A stretch of DNA of 64,000 nt from CAYNHF01 sp964397045 (GTDB lineage Bacteria > Actinomycetota > Acidimicrobiia > Spongiisociales > UBA5794): the NCBI GenBank assembly GCA_964397045.1, contig CAYNHF010000049.1, forward strand, positions 27,851-91,850, written 5' to 3'. The notes below the pieces were generated by a model, which did no database searches, was not told the origin of the DNA, and saw only the letters and a list, made by a program, of their open reading frames with translations. The position numbers and the translations under genes were made by a program. This document shows, piece after piece, positions 25,772 through 34,248 of this stretch. Numbering within the stretch: position 1 is the first letter of the stretch; every line of letters starts with the position of its first letter.

Positions 25772-27643
25772 ATGACCTCGACGATCGATCGTTCGCAGGC
25801 ACCCGAAGTCGGCCGCGGTTATCCGACGGTGGCCAGCCGGATGCGCGACCGTGCCGCTCAGTCCCCGGATCTCGTGGCGATGCGAGAGAAGGACTTCGGT
25901 ATCTGGCAGGAATACACCTGGGCCGCGACCTGGGATGACGTCCGGATTGCAGCTCATGGACTACTCGCACTCGGCGTCGGGTTGGGCGACGTGGTGGCGG
26001 TCCATTCAGAAGACCGTCCCGAATGGGTCATCCTGGACCTTGCTGCGGTCGCGATTCGCGCCATCACCACCGGCATGTATCCCACCAATCCAACCGCCGA
26101 GACTCAATACCTGCTCGCGGACTCGGGTGCCAGAGTGCACTTGGCGGAGGATCAGGAGCAGGTGGACAAGGTGATGGAGATCCCGGACGCGGAGATTCCG
26201 GGAGTTTCCACGATTCTGTACGTTGAACCGCGCGGCCTTCTTCGTTACGAGGATCCGCGGCTCATGTCCTGGGATTCGTTCATGGATCTCGGCCGCGAGC
26301 ATCGGGCACAACACGACGGGGCCGTGGAAGCACTGATGGCGGCCGCAGAGGGCTCAGACGTGGTGACGCTCGTGTACACGTCCGGCACTACCGGACCTCC
26401 GAAGGGCGCGATGCTCACAAATGAGAACGCGGCCTACTGCATCGACCAGGTGGTAAACGTCGACGGCCGCATCATCACCGGCCCACCCCGCCTCGGGGAT
26501 CAGGTGGTCACTTACCTCCCGCTGTGCCACGTCGCGGAACGGATCTTCTCCACCTGGACAATGGCAGGCAACGGCATCACATTGAATTTCGCAGAGTCGA
26601 TCGAGACGGTGCAGGTCAATCTGCGCGAGATCCAGCCGACCCTGTTCTTCGCGGTGCCCCGGATCTGGGAGAAGATCCACGCCACGGTGCTGATCAAGTT
26701 GCAGGACGGCACCCGGTTCAAACGCACGGTCAGCAGGTTCGGTCTCAAGATGGCGGCTTCGATTGGCCGGAAACGGGTGGCCAACGGCGGGGATCACACC
26801 GTATCGAGTCGCTTGATGTACTGGGTGGGCAACGTACTGGTCTATCGGGCGCTGAAGGAGCGGATCGGGCTGCGGCGCGCCCGCTGGGCGGCATCGGGGG
26901 CCGCTCCGATCGCACCGGAGGTCCTCGAGTTCTTCATGGGTCTCGGAGTCCCGATCTACGAGCTCTACGGCATGACGGAAAACGCAGCGGTGGCGACGAA
27001 CAACTTCCCCCACCGCGTGAAGCTCGGGACCGTCGGAGAAGCGTATCCCGGAATCGGATTGCGGATCGACGAGGAGACGGGCGAGATCCAGACCAAACAT
27101 CCTGCGGTGTTCATCGGATACTGGAACAAGCCGGAGCAAACCGCAGAGGCGTTCACCGAAGACGGCTGGCTGCGAACCGGTGATGTGGGGATCTGGGTGG
27201 ACGGCACCCACGTGAAGATCGTCGACAGGGTCAAGGACATCATCATCACGTCCGGCGGCAAGAACATCTCGCCCTCCGAGATCGAGAACAGCCTCAAGAC
27301 GTCGCCTTATGTGAAAGAGGCCATGGTGATCGGGGACGGCCGGAAGTATCTCACGGCGCTGATCGGCATCGAACTGGACACGGTCGGCAATTGGGCACTC
27401 CGGAAAGGCATCCCTTACACCACGTATCGCGACCTTTCCGAGAAACCGCAGGTCATAGAGCTGATTCAGGGCGTGGTGACCGATACGAACGACAAGTTCG
27501 CCAGGGTGGAACACGTACGCAAGTTCCGGCTGCTGCCCAAAGAACTTGACCACGAGGACGGCGAACTCACCGCCACTCAGAAGTTGAAGCGCGACTCGAT
27601 GACGGCCATGTTCGGCGATCTGGTGGAGGGCCTGTACCGATGA
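25772..27643 (+). CDS. fadD: Long-chain acyl-CoA synthetase (AMP-forming)
   Basis: Adenylates a carboxylic acid and transfers it to CoA. The 623-residue protein resembles the FadD15-type long-chain ligases in length and in an early P-loop TLVYTSGTTGPPKGAM. Other motifs are YGMTENA, TGDVGIW and DRVKDIIITSGGKNISP; the C-terminal catalytic Lys region lies near KLKRDSM. It is not PaaK, which is shorter (about 430 residues), so it is not an obvious phenylacetate ligase. ATG 25772 is preceded by GGGAGG. It ends 70 bp before the liv permease gene and may be co-transcribed with the importer. Confidence 0.9.
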   Translation: MTSTIDRSQAPEVGRGYPTVASRMRDRAAQSPDLVAMREKDFGIWQEYTWAATWDDVRIAAHGLLALGVGLGDVVAVHSEDRPEWVILDLAAVAIRAITTGMYPTNPTAETQYLLADSGARVHLAEDQEQVDKVMEIPDAEIPGVSTILYVEPRGLLRYEDPRLMSWDSFMDLGREHRAQHDGAVEALMAAAEGSDVVTLVYTSGTTGPPKGAMLTNENAAYCIDQVVNVDGRIITGPPRLGDQVVTYLPLCHVAERIFSTWTMAGNGITLNFAESIETVQVNLREIQPTLFFAVPRIWEKIHATVLIKLQDGTRFKRTVSRFGLKMAASIGRKRVANGGDHTVSSRLMYWVGNVLVYRALKERIGLRRARWAASGAAPIAPEVLEFFMGLGVPIYELYGMTENAAVATNNFPHRVKLGTVGEAYPGIGLRIDEETGEIQTKHPAVFIGYWNKPEQTAEAFTEDGWLRTGDVGIWVDGTHVKIVDRVKDIIITSGGKNISPSEIENSLKTSPYVKEAMVIGDGRKYLTALIGIELDTVGNWALRKGIPYTTYRDLSEKPQVIELIQGVVTDTNDKFARVEHVRKFRLLPKELDHEDGELTATQKLKRDSMTAMFGDLVEGLYR

Positions 27644-27713
27644 CGCCGGGGGGTCGCCAGCGAACACTGCTGCCGCACGCTGCCGGCCGCAACTCCAGAA
27701 ACCAACGCAGTTG

Positions 27714-28694
27714 ATGTTCCTCGATCCCATGCTGGCCCAGGCCGCACAAGGGGGGGTCGAGAAGTTCGCCAACGCCACACTCAGCGGCCTCGCACTAGGT
27801 GCGATCTATGCCCTGCTCGCCTTGGGCCTGGTGATGATCTACAAGTCGACACAAGTGTTGAACTTCGCCCACGGAGCACTGGCGGCGCTCGGCGCCTATT
27901 TCGCCGCCTACTTCGCGGTGACGCTCAACTTCCCCGGCCGCTACATGGACGGTGCCCCACAGACACTGCAGTGGATCCTGTCTGGTGCCACTGCAGTCCT
28001 TGTCGTGGCCGCGCTGGGCTTCGTCATCGAACGGCTGACCATTCGGCCGATGATCGGCGAGCCGCTGTTCGCCGTTGTCATGATCACCATTGCGCTCGAC
28101 ATCATTCTGCGCACCTTCGTGCGCGATCTCGTGGGAGACGATCCGCGTCCACTCGGGAGCCCATGGGGTTCGGACGTTCTCGAGTTCGGGACCGGGATCA
28201 TCGCCAAGGCCGAGGTGGCAACGATCGTGGCCGCGATCCTCACGTTCGGCGCCGTGGCCTGGTTCTTCCGCTCGCGACTCGGCATCGCGATGCGGGCCAC
28301 CGCCTTCGACCAGGAAGCGGCTATGGCCCAGGGCATCAGCGCCGGCCGCATCTTCACACTGGCGTGGGTCATCGGCGCCGGGTTGGCGGCGCTGGCGGGG
28401 ATCTTCTCTTCGCTGTTTCCCCGATCCATCGGTGCCAGTGAGCTCACGGCGTTCTTCGCGTTCCGTGCACTTCCGGCGGTGGTGATCGGCGGGCTCGACT
28501 CGATCACGGGCGCAATCATCGGCGGGTTCATCGTTGGTCTCGCCGAGGTGTACGCCGGGGCCTACCTCACTGGAGACACCTTCTCGTTCCTGGGACTCGG
28601 CTTCGCCGGCATCTGGCCATACATCGTCATGCTGATCGTCTTGCTCGTACGCCCCTATGGATTGTTCGGCACAGAGGAGATCCGGAGGGTATGA
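27714..28694 (+). CDS. livH: Branched-chain amino acid-type ABC permease LivH
   Basis: Inner-membrane permease subunit of a HAAT-family importer. The 326-residue protein has about eight helices with the family phrases GLALGAIYALLALGLVMIY, VLNFAHG and ALPAVVIGGLDSITGAIIGG. The start is uncertain: ATG 27714 is preferred, a TTG at 27711 directly precedes it, and no strong ribosome site is visible. The gene overlaps livM by four bases (ATGA). The full set livH-livM-livK-livF-livG is present. Confidence 0.92.
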   Translation: MFLDPMLAQAAQGGVEKFANATLSGLALGAIYALLALGLVMIYKSTQVLNFAHGALAALGAYFAAYFAVTLNFPGRYMDGAPQTLQWILSGATAVLVVAALGFVIERLTIRPMIGEPLFAVVMITIALDIILRTFVRDLVGDDPRPLGSPWGSDVLEFGTGIIAKAEVATIVAAILTFGAVAWFFRSRLGIAMRATAFDQEAAMAQGISAGRIFTLAWVIGAGLAALAGIFSSLFPRSIGASELTAFFAFRALPAVVIGGLDSITGAIIGGFIVGLAEVYAGAYLTGDTFSFLGLGFAGIWPYIVMLIVLLVRPYGLFGTEEIRRV

Positions 28695-29989
28695 GAGGAC
28701 GTCCGAACCTCTACGTGTCGTACTCGGCGGAGATGTCGCTCCTGCCAACGTGGACCCAGCGGGTGGCCGCGATCGTGTTCCTCGGGTTCCTGGTCCTCAT
28801 CCCACTGCAAAGCGCAGACGGCGGCGGCATCATCCCCGGCCTCGGTTTCCTGGGTGACTCGGGATGGATGCGGATTCTGAGCGAGGTGTTGATCCTCGCC
28901 ATTGGTGCCCTCGGGCTACACATCCTGACCGGCCTCACGGGTCAGGTGTCGCTGGGCCATGCATTCTTCATGGGCGTGGGCGCCTTCACCGCAGCGGTAC
29001 TCGGTGGCGAGACTGGGAAAGCGACGTGGGGTCTCGGACTCCCCATCTGGATCTGGCTGCCTGCCGCGGGCATCGTCGCAGCGCTGGTGGGTGCCCTCGT
29101 TGCCCCCACCGCGGTTCGGGTTCGCGGGATCTACCTGGCGATTGTGACGTTGGGTTTGGTCTTCATTGGAGAGTGGTTGTGGCGCAGTCTGCCGGACATC
29201 ACGGGTGGATCACAGTCGGGCAGGGAGTTTCCCGGGATGACGCTGCGGGTCTGGCAGGAGGAGGAGCCGCTGATCGACTTCGGCTCGGATGGGCCGTTAT
29301 GGATCATCCTCAAGCCAATCGACTGGCTGATCCCCTGGGTCAGCGTCGAGGAGATGTCCGGGGAGGCGAAGACCTATCTGTTCCTGCTCCTGCTCACGGT
29401 GATTGCTGTCGTTGTGACCAAGAACGTTCAAAGGACCCGGCCCGGCCGCAGCTTCATGGCGATTCGCGACCGTGATGTAGCTGCCGAAATCATGGGGGTG
29501 CCCGAAGCACGCAGCAAGGCCGTGTCGTTCGCCCTCTCCTCGTTCTATGCAGGTGTCGCCGGTGCCCTGCTCGGAGCGTTCACCCTGAGGCTGATACCCG
29601 AGAGCTTCGGACTGTTCCTCTCCGTGCAGTTCCTGGCGATCCTTTTGATCGGCGGGGTAGGCACTGTGGCAGGCACCCTCATGGGCGCGGTGCTCGTCGG
29701 GGTGCTGCCCAGGATCGTCCAGGATCTCACCGACACCCTGGACCGCACCGTTGAGACCGGTACCGGGTTCTTCGCCCCGGTCGCAGACGTTGTGATGTCC
29801 ACAGGTCCGGATGACTTCGGGCTGGTATCGACGCTGGCAGGCAAGTCCCCCGGGTTCAACGTTTCGCAGCTCAACATCTTCCTGTACGGCATCATCCTGA
29901 TCGTGTTCCTGATCTTCGAGCCACTCGGGCTTTATGGGATCTGGCTGCGGATCCGCAACTACTGGAAGGGCTGGCCATTCACGTATTGA
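28691..29989 (+). CDS. livM: Branched-chain amino acid-type ABC permease LivM
   Basis: Second permease subunit, 432 residues, with about ten hydrophobic segments. Family signatures are LHILTGLTGQVSLGHAFFMG, RVRGIYLAIVTLG, SFMAIRDRDVAAEIMGV and LLIGGVGTVAGTLMGA. An extra soluble stretch of about 50 residues (SLPDITGGSQSG to EEPLIDFGSDGP, then IPWVSVEEMS) lies between helices in the middle, longer than in E. coli LivM. It starts within the livH stop, so translation is coupled. Confidence 0.92.
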   Translation: MRGRPNLYVSYSAEMSLLPTWTQRVAAIVFLGFLVLIPLQSADGGGIIPGLGFLGDSGWMRILSEVLILAIGALGLHILTGLTGQVSLGHAFFMGVGAFTAAVLGGETGKATWGLGLPIWIWLPAAGIVAALVGALVAPTAVRVRGIYLAIVTLGLVFIGEWLWRSLPDITGGSQSGREFPGMTLRVWQEEEPLIDFGSDGPLWIILKPIDWLIPWVSVEEMSGEAKTYLFLLLLTVIAVVVTKNVQRTRPGRSFMAIRDRDVAAEIMGVPEARSKAVSFALSSFYAGVAGALLGAFTLRLIPESFGLFLSVQFLAILLIGGVGTVAGTLMGAVLVGVLPRIVQDLTDTLDRTVETGTGFFAPVADVVMSTGPDDFGLVSTLAGKSPGFNVSQLNIFLYGIILIVFLIFEPLGLYGIWLRIRNYWKGWPFTY

Positions 29990-30083
29990 CAGATCTCCGG
30001 GCGAGGCGAGCGGTACTCCGTTCCACCATCGACCCGGATGGCAAGAAAACAACCAAGACACCCAAACGAGGAGGAGGTTGCAG

Positions 30084-31466
30084 ATGAAACGCAGATACAG
30101 CGTGCTCATTCTGCTGGTCGTGTTCGCTCTGGTGGCCGCGTCGTGCGGTGATGACTCGAGTGATACCACAACCACGGCAGGGGAAACGACAACTACTACA
30201 GCCGCGAGCGGCGGAGAGACGACCACGACGGCTGCGAGCGGTGGAGAGACCACCACCACGGCGGGCGAGATGATGGATATCGCGACGGACGTTGGTGTCG
30301 ACCTCGAGGCCGGCACTATCAAGGTCGGCCTGCTCGCCGACCTGAGCGGTCCCTTCGCGGGCCTGGTCAATCCGATTGTGGCAGGCCAGGAGGCCTACTG
30401 GGCGGCACTGAACGCGGCAGGGGGCATCAATGGACTGATGGTGGAGCCAATCACCCGGGACACGGGTTACGAAGCGCCCCGCCACATCAGCCTCTATGAG
30501 GAGCTCAAGGAAGAGGTCGTGGCGTTCTCGCAGTCGACCGGCACCCCGCAGACCCTCGCCATCAACGAGGCCCTGCAGAGTGACGGCGTCCTCGCCATCC
30601 CGTTGACGTGGTACTCCGGGTGGACCGACCCTTCGATCAACGCCAACCTATTGCATCACGGTGTGCCGTATTGCGTCGAGGCGATGAACGCCATCGAGTG
30701 GCTCAGTGGACAGATGGACATCCAGACGATGGCGGTTGCCTCGCTGGGAGGCGACTACGGGCTCGACTCGACTGCGGGTGCCTTGATGGCTGCAGCTGAG
30801 CTCGGGATCGAAGTCGTGTACGACGGCTCCGGTGCCATAACCGGCGCCGAAGCGCTGAAGCCGGTCTCGGACGCGATCGTGGCAAGCGGGGCAGACCTTG
30901 TATTCGTCACCGCGACGTCGGGAACCTTCGGACCCATCTACCAGAACGCAATTGCCCAAGGCTTCGACGCCGCGGCCTGGACCGGCGCGTTTGTGACCTA
31001 CAGCCCTGCGTACCTCACGTCGGACTTCGCGGAGCAGTTCGTCGGCGACTGGTACGGCTCGGCCTATCTGCGGCCGTGGGGGGCGGACACGCCCGGTAAC
31101 GCTGCGGTGCGCGACCTCATGACTGCCGCAGGCGCCACTCAGGCGACGTCCTACTACGGAGAAGGAGTCATCGAGGCCCAGATGATTGAGGAAGCGCTGC
31201 GGATCGCCTACGACAACGGCGATATGACCCAGGCCGGTGTGCTGGCCGCGGCCAAGTCCATTACGGACCTCGACTTCGGCGGCCTGGCGCCGAACGAGTC
31301 GTACGCGGGAACTCCCAATGAACAGCTGCAGCGGGTGTCGATCATCTACAACACGTCGATCGAGAACCTCGCAGCAGGCGGCGACGGAATCGTCATGATC
31401 GAGGACTCCTACGTGGGCACCCTTGCCGAGAACTTCGACTTCCAGCAAGCCTGCTACCAGCTGTGA
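30084..31466 (+). CDS. livK: Substrate-binding lipoprotein LivK-like
   Basis: Extracytoplasmic receptor of the importer, 460 residues, tethered by lipid. The signal ends in the lipobox LVAAS/C (Cys21). A Thr-rich linker of two perfect TTTTAASGGE units plus a partial third (about residues 36-62) follows, then the periplasmic-binding fold of the type-I amide/branched-chain group (KVGLLADLSGPFAGL). Such receptors bind Leu/Ile/Val, amides or, in several soil bacteria, aromatic carboxylates; the paa genes next door make the last plausible. Start ATG 30084, with AGGAGGAGG upstream; the longer open frame is spurious. Confidence 0.9.
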   Translation: MKRRYSVLILLVVFALVAASCGDDSSDTTTTAGETTTTTAASGGETTTTAASGGETTTTAGEMMDIATDVGVDLEAGTIKVGLLADLSGPFAGLVNPIVAGQEAYWAALNAAGGINGLMVEPITRDTGYEAPRHISLYEELKEEVVAFSQSTGTPQTLAINEALQSDGVLAIPLTWYSGWTDPSINANLLHHGVPYCVEAMNAIEWLSGQMDIQTMAVASLGGDYGLDSTAGALMAAAELGIEVVYDGSGAITGAEALKPVSDAIVASGADLVFVTATSGTFGPIYQNAIAQGFDAAAWTGAFVTYSPAYLTSDFAEQFVGDWYGSAYLRPWGADTPGNAAVRDLMTAAGATQATSYYGEGVIEAQMIEEALRIAYDNGDMTQAGVLAAAKSITDLDFGGLAPNESYAGTPNEQLQRVSIIYNTSIENLAAGGDGIVMIEDSYVGTLAENFDFQQACYQL

Positions 31467-31494
31467 GTCGAGTTGACTGAGTAACTGACCATCC

Positions 31495-31526
31495 GGTGGG
31501 GTGGCCGGCAGACCGGCCACCCCACC
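31495..31526 (+). other. Perfect 14-bp mRNA hairpin between livK and livF
   Basis: GGTGGGGTGGCCGG, loop CAGA, then the exact complement. It stands 28 bp after livK and 19 bp before livF and is not followed by Ts. The likely role is stabilising the upstream livK mRNA or acting as a partial attenuator, so that the receptor is made in excess over the ATPases; this is inference from position. Confidence 0.65.
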
Positions 31527-31545
31527 TCAAACCAGAAACAGAGAG

Positions 31546-32337
31546 ATGCTCGAAATCGCCAACCTGGAGGTCGTGTACAACGACGTGATTCTTGTCCTGC
31601 GCGGGATATCGCTCGAGGTGCGCGACGGACAGATCGTGGCACTACTCGGCGCCAACGGTGCAGGCAAGACCACCACGCTGCGGGCGGTCGGGGGGCTGCT
31701 CGACGTGCACGAGGGCGATATCACCAAGGGTTCGATCACCTGGAACGATGAGCAGATCAACGACAAGGACCCCTCCGCAATCGTGCGCTCTGGGATCGGT
31801 CAGGTGTTGGAGGGTCGCCGGATCTTCGTCGAGATGAACGTCGACGACAACCTGCGGGCCGGGGCCTTCACCAACGGAAGTCGCTCCAGCGTGAAGGCGT
31901 CGTACGAGCGGGTGATGGATCTGTTTCCCGTGCTCAAGACCCGCAGGAAGGACACGGCAGGCTACCTCTCCGGCGGCGAGCAGCAAATGCTGGCGATCGG
32001 TCGCGCTCTGATGGCGGATCCCAAGCTGCTGGTGCTCGATGAGCCATCCCTCGGGCTGGCTCCGCTACTCGTGCAGCAGATCAGGGACATCATCGTCGAC
32101 ATCAACCAGCAGGGCACGAGCGTCCTGCTGATCGAGCAGAACGCCACGATGGCCCTGTCGGTCGCCGACTACGGCTACATCATGGAGACCGGCAAGATCG
32201 TCATGGACGGCGATCCTGAGAAGCTGCTGCGCGACGAGGATGTCCAAGAGTTCTACCTCGGCCTGCACGGTGAAGGGGAACGGAAGTCCTTCCGAGACGT
32301 GAAGCACTACAAGCGGCGCAAGCGGTGGCTCTCATGA
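31546..32337 (+). CDS. livF: Branched-chain-type ABC importer ATPase LivF
   Basis: ATPase of 263 residues with Walker A GANGAGKT, signature LSGGEQQ, Walker B LLVLDEPSLGL and the switch-His region LIEQNA. LEGRRIFVEMNVDDNL is typical of LivF. A basic tail of about 15 residues (RDVKHYKRRKRW) extends past the usual end. The ATG 31546 follows the hairpin; the ribosome site is weak (CAGAGAG). It overlaps livG by four bases. Confidence 0.92.
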   Translation: MLEIANLEVVYNDVILVLRGISLEVRDGQIVALLGANGAGKTTTLRAVGGLLDVHEGDITKGSITWNDEQINDKDPSAIVRSGIGQVLEGRRIFVEMNVDDNLRAGAFTNGSRSSVKASYERVMDLFPVLKTRRKDTAGYLSGGEQQMLAIGRALMADPKLLVLDEPSLGLAPLLVQQIRDIIVDINQQGTSVLLIEQNATMALSVADYGYIMETGKIVMDGDPEKLLRDEDVQEFYLGLHGEGERKSFRDVKHYKRRKRWLS

Positions 32338-33143
32338 CGGCAAGCCCCCAAGCTGCGACGGACGTATCGGGTCCCGGCTACACCCACCTGTTGGAGTTCG
32401 AACACGTGGGATTGTCGTTCAAGGGAGTCCATGCGCTCAGCGACGTGACCTTCCACGTCGATGACAAGGAACTCTTCGCCATCATCGGGCCAAATGGGGC
32501 GGGCAAGACGTCCAGCTTCAACGTCATCAACGGGGTCTACAAGCCGCAGCACGGCAACGTCAGGTGGAAGGGCAAGAGCATCCTGGGCAGGCGACCAGAC
32601 AAAGTGGCCCAGCTCGGCATCGCCCGTACCTTCCAGAACATCGAGTTGTTTCCTCATATGACGGTGCTGCAGAACATCTCGCTCGGCCAGTACGTGCGCA
32701 CCAAGACCTCGTGGTTCACCGGGGCTCTCTGGATGGGCCCGGCGAAGCAGGAAGAGATGGTCGTACGGAGGAAGGTGGAGGACATCATCGACTTGCTCGA
32801 AATCGAGCAATGGCGGTCCTACCCGGTGGCGCTGCTGCCGTACGGCATCCAGAAACGGGTCGAGCTGGGCAGGGCGCTGGCAATGGAGCCCCAACTCCTG
32901 CTGCTGGACGAACCGGTTGCCGGCATGAATCTGGAGGAGACCGAGGACATGGCCAGGTTCATTCTCGACATCCGGGAGGACCTGGGCATCTCGATGATCC
33001 TCGTGGAGCACGACATGGGGCTGGTCATGGATATCGCGGATCGGATCATGGTGCTCGACTTCGGCCAGCCGATCGCGACCGGACTCCCCGAGGAGATTCA
33101 GCGGGATCCCGAGGTCATCCGGGCGTACCTCGGAGAGGAATGA
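32334..33143 (+). CDS. livG: Branched-chain-type ABC importer ATPase LivG
   Basis: Partner ATPase, 269 residues. Walker A is GPNGAGKT; GIARTFQNIELFPHMTVLQN is the LivG-type Q-loop region. The signature is the variant LPYGIQKRVELGRAL, normal for LivG, and Walker B is LLLLDEPVAGMN. VEHDMGLVMDIADRI follows. ATG 32334 overlaps the livF stop (ATGA). This completes the five-gene importer. Confidence 0.92.
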   Translation: MTASPQAATDVSGPGYTHLLEFEHVGLSFKGVHALSDVTFHVDDKELFAIIGPNGAGKTSSFNVINGVYKPQHGNVRWKGKSILGRRPDKVAQLGIARTFQNIELFPHMTVLQNISLGQYVRTKTSWFTGALWMGPAKQEEMVVRRKVEDIIDLLEIEQWRSYPVALLPYGIQKRVELGRALAMEPQLLLLDEPVAGMNLEETEDMARFILDIREDLGISMILVEHDMGLVMDIADRIMVLDFGQPIATGLPEEIQRDPEVIRAYLGEE

Positions 33144-33158
33144 GTCGAGCCAAACGGC

Positions 33159-33551
33159 TCAACTGACGTGGACCGTGCCGGTGAAGAGCCCGCACACCCT
33201 GTCGTCGTCGCGGCTCACCACTACCCGGTAGGTGGCCACGGTGCGGCCGCGGGTGACCTCTTCAGCGACCGCGGTGAGCATGGCGCCCTCGGTAGTCCCT
33301 GCGGTGAGCGCCAGGTGGGTGTCGATGGCAACCGCACGCTCACCATGGGCGTTCGAAGCCAGGCTGAATGCGCAGTCGGCGATCGAGAACAGCGCTCCGC
33401 CGTGGGTCACGTCGTAGAAGTTGAGGTGGTCTGGGGTGATCGGCATCCGCACCGTCACCCGTGTGGGGTCCGCATCGATCAGTTCGATCCCGAGGCGTCG
33501 CGCGTAGGCATCTGCGGCGAAGAGATCTTCGACTCGCTGCGGGGACGTCAC
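33159..33551 (-). CDS. paaI: PaaI-like hotdog thioesterase
   Basis: Small acyl-CoA thioesterase, 130 residues, hotdog fold. LNFYDVTHGGALFSIADCAF has the HGGALFSLAD pattern with the catalytic Asp, as in PaaI, which hydrolyses stalled phenylacetyl-CoA-type intermediates. With paaGHJN at 19-25 kb it fits the same pathway, though it is on the opposite strand and 8 kb away. GTG start (33549-33551), 13 bp after the bioY stop, so bioY-paaI is probably one transcript. Confidence 0.85.
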   Translation of the reverse strand: MTSPQRVEDLFAADAYARRLGIELIDADPTRVTVRMPITPDHLNFYDVTHGGALFSIADCAFSLASNAHGERAVAIDTHLALTAGTTEGAMLTAVAEEVTRGRTVATYRVVVSRDDDRVCGLFTGTVHVS

Positions 33552-33564
33552 CGGCCGGTCCGGC

Positions 33565-34152
33565 TCACTTGCGGACCGCGCCGACCAGCCTCCAAGCCGC
33601 CGGGAGCAGCAGGCCGGCGAGCACGATCTTCAGCAAATCACCGATGATGAAGGGTACGAGCCCGAGGGTGGCTGCCTCCTGCCACGACACCTCGAGGTAG
33701 TACGCCAGCCAGGTGACTCCGCAGGCGTAGATCACCGCGTTGCCTGCCAGGAACGCTGGGATGGCGGTGCTCACCTTGCGGTCCTGTTGCCGCTCTGCGA
33801 GGAACCCGACGACCCAGGCAGCCGCAATGAAGCCGAGCAGGTAGCCGGCCGTGGCACCGGTGGCTGCCTCCCATCCGCCGCCACCTTCCGCATAGAAGGG
33901 CAATCCGAGGGCCCCGAGCGATAGATACAGCAGCTGGCTGGCAGACCCGAGCCACTTGCCGAGCGCGGCCCCGGAGAGCAGCACCGCGAAGGTTTGGCCC
34001 GTAATCGGCACCGGAGTTCCCGGGACCGGGATCACAATTTGGGCCGCAACCCAGGTCAGGAGGGCAAAAGCAGTGACGAGCAGCACATTGGCTACGAGTG
34101 TCCTCGGGAGCACCACTGCGGTGATCACCCTGCCCGGATATGTCGTCTGCAC
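33565..34152 (-). CDS. bioY: Biotin transporter BioY
   Basis: Substrate-binding membrane component of a biotin ECF transporter. The 195-residue protein has about six helices with the BioY phrases VPITGQTFAVLLSGAALG, YLSLGALGLPFYA and ATGATAGYLLGF. No bioM/bioN is adjacent, as is common where the energising module is shared. GTG start with GAAGGGAG upstream. A -10 TAGAAT lies at 34177-34182 on the minus strand. No BirA-type operator is evident. Confidence 0.9.
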   Translation of the reverse strand: MQTTYPGRVITAVVLPRTLVANVLLVTAFALLTWVAAQIVIPVPGTPVPITGQTFAVLLSGAALGKWLGSASQLLYLSLGALGLPFYAEGGGGWEAATGATAGYLLGFIAAAWVVGFLAERQQDRKVSTAIPAFLAGNAVIYACGVTWLAYYLEVSWQEAATLGLVPFIIGDLLKIVLAGLLLPAAWRLVGAVRK

Positions 34153-34235
34153 GTTTGCTCCCTTCGCAACCCGGCGATTCTATCGGCAAGGAACCGAGCA
34201 GGTCGGCATCGACGTCAATACGCCATGGCCCCAAG

Positions 34236-34241
34236 TACCAT
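34236..34241 (+). promoter_or_regulatory. -10 box deciding the start of the YlbL-like gene
   Basis: TACCAT is followed by seven bases and ATG 34249, the spacing expected if transcription starts on the start codon. Neither this ATG nor an upstream one at 34225 has a ribosome site, which favours 34249 and a leaderless mRNA. Confidence 0.45.
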
Positions 34242-34248
34242 CGCCGCC

